NCBI GenBank assembly: GCA_030686995.1 | Contig: CM060709.1 | Span: 307,167,857-307,231,856 of the forward strand | Length of the DNA stretch: 64,000 bases | Reading direction: 5' to 3' | DNA from: Artemisia argyi | Taxonomy: Eukaryota > Streptophyta > Magnoliopsida > Asterales > Asteraceae | Part shown: positions 61,701 to 64,000 of the stretch, one piece after another | Layout: each line of letters opens with the position of its first letter | Numbering within the stretch: the first letter of the stretch is position 1 | The notes under the pieces: model-generated | The model's input: the letters and a program-made list of their open reading frames with translations, nothing else | Told to the model about the DNA's origin: nothing | Databases searched by the model: none | Program-made: the position numbers and the translations under genes

Positions 61701-62009
61701 CTCCAGTCCGTCTGCAGTGTCCTTAGAACTAATGAAATGAATTCGCACCTAAACCAATCCGGTTACGCGAATTTGAATACCCGTAAACTAAATTTACGAT
61801 GAAATGTGTAATGCACGTGAATGATGAAATCTTTTCCCGCAATGAATAGTGTTTAGTGAATAGTAAAATTTCTGAATGCTTCTCGGAATGTCAAACTGAC
61901 ACAAAAAATGATGAATAGTAAACTGATGAATAGTGTTTTGATGAATAGTGTTTGATGAATAGTGTTTTTCCAAAGTTCGGGAAATGACCTGAAATGGTGA
62001 GTTGTGACA
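58760..62009 (-). repeat. Element F 5' LTR (right copy)
   Basis: 3250 bp, about 99% identical to the left copy. It has one extra TGATGAATAGTGTTT unit and a shorter TA run (about 60010-60024). Confidence 0.95.
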
Positions 62010-63071
62010 CCATACTCCAAGTTCTTCTTGTGCATATTGTGGGGATCCTCATGATGATTTTCAATGTCAACCTTCCGGTTTTGACACATCCACACCCCCA
62101 CAATTTCTACTCATTCCGAATTCTCGTGGGAAAACTATGGCATAATTACATGCTGAAGAACGAGAATCAGGAAAAAGCATGGAAGAATTATTGGCTGAGC
62201 AACGAGCAGCTATAATACGTGCTAATATTCGCAATACTGCTCTATTTGATGACTATGATGACAGTGATGATGAAGATAACATTGTTATTATTCAAAAAGA
62301 TTCATCAAGTTCATCAGTTGATATCCTAGTAGTTGAGATTCCATCTCAAACAACTGCTATCACACCCGAAGTTCACACTCACTCTCTACACATGGGGGAT
62401 GAGCATCTTAGCAATGTTCCTAATTAGGAATCAGACGAATTAATAAAGTCTAGTGCTGAGAACCTTATCCCAATCCCAAGAGAGTCATAGGGAACTTCTG
62501 ACCATATGTGTGATTTACCTTCCTTTCTTGAGTATCCAAAAGCTCAATTTGAGATTTTCTCCGATTGTAGCGAAGATTGTGCATCTTATGGAGACATCGA
62601 GTATGTTGAGGCATCAATTCCACATATTGATGCTGATCATCTTCTTGAGGAGATCACCAAAATTAATTCACTTCCAACAGGAAGTGATGATGGTCTCCTT
62701 AACTCCGAAACCGAAAGTGAAAATCTCTTAAATCATGATCTGTCACTCACTTCTGATCCCAACAGTCCAATAGAGAATGTTAATCTCTTTGTTCCCGAAA
62801 CATTCAATACTACTCTCACCAATCCTCTATTTGAATTCGAATCTGAATTCACTTTGATTTATGATAATCCATTCTTTGATATTCAGAATGAGGATTGTGA
62901 TGAGTCCATAATGGAACAAGAGTTCACGGATTCACATCATGTGAAAGATTCTCTTCATGAGGAGTTCTCCGGTGAACTCACTCATCATGTCACGACTCCT
63001 CCGGAGTTTGATAGCCCGGGGGAGATGCACTCAATCATGAGAATTTGTAAATTCCCACCCACCCTCCCGGG

Positions 63072-63386
63072 TTGTTTACGAGCTTAACCTTTGAAATCCA
63101 AATTCAGGCTAATGAGCCTGCTTTCGAGGAAGAATATCAAATCATGATTTTCATCATGGTTTTCTTCCTTTTCTTCACCTACAGGGTGACTTCTCTTGTT
63201 CTTCACTCCTTCGGGAATGAGGATACCATCTTTGATCCCGGCATTTTCATTTACCATTATCTTGAGCCGGGTACTTATCTCATCGGTGTGGAACTTTCAC
63301 GTGCTTCAAATGTTTGTCCAAACATCTTGAATGAAAGTCCGATTGAGATTGTTTCTTCCACATCATGCTTCCCCAAGGACAATTGA
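63072..63386 (+). pseudogene. Element E second reading-frame remnant
   Basis: 104 codons overlapping the end of the zinc-knuckle ORF in another frame. The C-terminal part (FDPGIFIYHYLEPGTYLIGV; NESPIEIVSST) resembles, from memory, the C-terminus of the same Asteraceae gag-like family. It is therefore probably the frameshifted tail of the ORF at 52382-63087. A hydrophobic stretch near the start (MIFIMVFFLFFTY) may be incidental. Confidence 0.5.
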
Positions 63387-63451
63387 ATTCGGGGTCGAGT
63401 CAAGCTAGCGACTCGGTAAACAAAAACAGTAGCATACTTATAGGGTTTTCA

Positions 63452-63631
63452 CCCTAAGTGTGGGGGAGTTAACCACACTGTGGTTATTTATAAAGTGAAA
63501 AAACAAAATTGTGTTTCCACATTTGGCTTGTCATGTTGCCCTTTTACGTTCAAAGAGTCGGCATAAGAGCCGGGACTTTGAATATTGAGGACAATATTCA
63601 TTCTAAGTGTGGGGGGGGGGGGGGGGGGGGG
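63452..63631 (+). promoter_or_regulatory. Two PPT-like AAGTGTGGGGG tracts in element E
   Basis: CTAAGTGTGGGGGAG at about 63452-63468 and a second copy extended to about 24 G (63608-63631). These are typical 3' purine tracts of Athila/Tat-like elements. The E LTR sequence does not follow either one, so they are not simply the terminal PPT of this copy. Confidence 0.6.
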
Positions 63632-63778
63632 GTATTTCGCTATTCTAGCGAATTTTATCACATTTTACTATCTTATACCCCCGTTTTTGGCAAAAATTTA
63701 ATTTTTTTTTTCACTAAAGTTCAAAATTTTTGTGGTTATCAGTCCGCCGTGTCTAAACGACAAAAGGGATTGGCTAAT

Positions 63779-63839
63779 CCAAGAGTAAACGGCTCTTGGT
63801 AAAGATACATCAAATCCGTTTATGGCTTGCAATTTGCCA
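63779..63839 (+). ncRNA. Pseudoknot-hairpin RNA motif, element E unit 1
   Basis: S1: CCAAGAG (63779-63785) with CTCTTGG (63793-63799), 7 perfect pairs. S2: the S1 loop TAAACGG (63786-63792) with CCGTTTA (63816-63822), 7 perfect pairs, connecting loop 16 nt. S3: TGGC (63823-63826) with GCCA (63836-63839), loop 9 nt. It is the best-paired copy of the motif. Confidence 0.75.
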
Positions 63840-63895
63840 AAAATTGTATGGTACCTCAACTCGCCATATCCCATAATGCGAATGAGTTGGCTAGC

Positions 63896-63958
63896 CCGCA
63901 AGATTATGGCTTGTGGTAAAGGCAGTGGAAAATCCATAATTGGTTATCAGCTCACCAA
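63896..63958 (+). ncRNA. Pseudoknot-hairpin RNA motif, element E unit 2
   Basis: S1: CCGCAAG (63896-63902) with CTTGTGG (63910-63916), 7 pairs with one G-U. S2: ATTATGG (63903-63909) with CCATAAT (63934-63940), 7 pairs. S3: TTGGT (63940-63944) with ACCAA (63954-63958), loop 9 nt; base 63940 could join S2 or S3. Stem sequences differ from unit 1 but pairing is kept. A third unit starts at 63991 (CCAGGAG) and runs off the window. Confidence 0.75.
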
Positions 63959-64000
63959 GATGTTGACTATTCCATCAAGAGTTGGCTAGTCCAGGAGCAA

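Larger units (their letters stand above)
52905..62009 (-). mobile_element. Element F: Ty3-type retroelement with 3250-bp LTRs
   Basis: TSD CCATA at 52900-52904 and 62010-62014. LTRs 52905-56154 and 58760-62009, both 3250 bp, TGTCACA...TGTGACA, with about 28 substitutions and a few indels (about 1%). The 2.6-kb interior has a PBS next to the right LTR and a PPT next to the left one, so the element reads on the minus strand. The interior keeps only a degraded integrase; gag and RT are not recognised. Confidence 0.95.
52382..63087 (+). pseudogene. Element E zinc-knuckle ORF, split by F and four stops
   Basis: After removal of F and one CCATA copy, one frame runs 52382-52904 then 62015-63087. 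It has at least four C-C-H-C or C-C-C motifs: CHWCGNPYNGGNCPSC, CEYCGGSHYSSDC, CEYCGGPHFSSDC and CAYCGDPHDDFQC, then an acidic, Asp/Glu-rich tail (FDDYDDSDDEDN; HMGDEHLSNVP; NPLFEFESEF). In-frame stops: TAG 52562, TAA 62143, TAG 62425, TAG 62488. By memory this is a gag-like protein common in Asteraceae genomes, often annotated as hypothetical. It probably binds element RNA. No protease or polymerase is attached. Confidence 0.75.
48208..64000 (+). mobile_element. Element E: large Ty3-type LTR retroelement, continues past the window
   Basis: 5' LTR 48208-52089 followed directly by an Athila-like PBS (52095-52111). The internal ORF encodes repeated C-C-H-C knuckles and is interrupted by element F. 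The expected TSD is ACAAG (48203-48207); the other copy is outside. No RT or integrase is seen up to the window end. The ORF carries four stops, so this copy is dead or non-autonomous. Confidence 0.8.

Noticed and set aside
63779..64000. Hammerhead or HDV-like ribozyme
   Set aside because: No CTGATGA/GAAA hammerhead core and no HDV-type nested double pseudoknot; only a simple H-type knot plus hairpin is supported.
1..64000. CRISPR array, operon or bacterial features
   Set aside because: The window is plant nuclear DNA; the direct repeats have no regular spacer structure.

Overview
This is a window of plant nuclear DNA: AT-rich, with one intron-rich nuclear gene for a plastid protein, many long microsatellites, and retrotransposons nested inside one another. 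From remembered family resemblance, the retroelement proteins (third ORF of the copia element, gag-protease protein at 45-47 kb, zinc-knuckle protein at 52-63 kb) are most like those of daisy-family genomes (Asteraceae, e.g. Tanacetum). That placement is inference.

Regions. 0-3.8 kb: simple repeats, a fold-back MITE (about 545-1170) and a non-autonomous Helitron (1920-2641). 3.8-8.2 kb, minus strand: the only intact conventional gene, a 15-exon chloroplast-targeted TPR protein of 428 aa whose exons all join in frame. 9-14.5 kb: a graveyard of exon fragments of unrelated genes (indole-3-glycerol-phosphate synthase, ankyrin, 2-phosphoglycerate-kinase-like, enolase, receptor kinase). 14.5-20.9 kb: repeats, long TA microsatellites and a truncated Ty3-type LTR.

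20.9-64 kb is a stack of insertions in a Dof-like zinc-finger gene. Copia element C (21035-41016, minus strand, TSD ACGTT) split the Dof exon; copia element D (30537-38687, minus strand, TSD CATAG) lies inside gag of C. A second Dof hit, 103 bp further on, is Ty3-type element G (from 41124, minus strand), which has gag and a protease-like domain but no polymerase. The right LTR of G is interrupted by element E (from 48208, plus strand, 3.9-kb LTR), and the zinc-knuckle ORF of E is interrupted by element F (52905-62009, minus strand, TSD CCATA, 3250-bp LTRs). E continues past the window end.

How the parts fit. C carries gag, pol and a third long ORF, and between pol and that ORF a small gene on the opposite strand with its own TATA box and poly(A) signal. 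The same intercistronic region holds two tandem copies of a sequence that folds as an H-type RNA pseudoknot plus a hairpin with a 9-nt loop. Two more copies, with compensatory base changes, lie near the window end in the unrelated element E. The LTRs of C differ at 1 of 482 positions, yet its reading frames are broken in several places and the nested D has LTRs about 1% divergent. This suggests C moved recently, in trans, carrying D.
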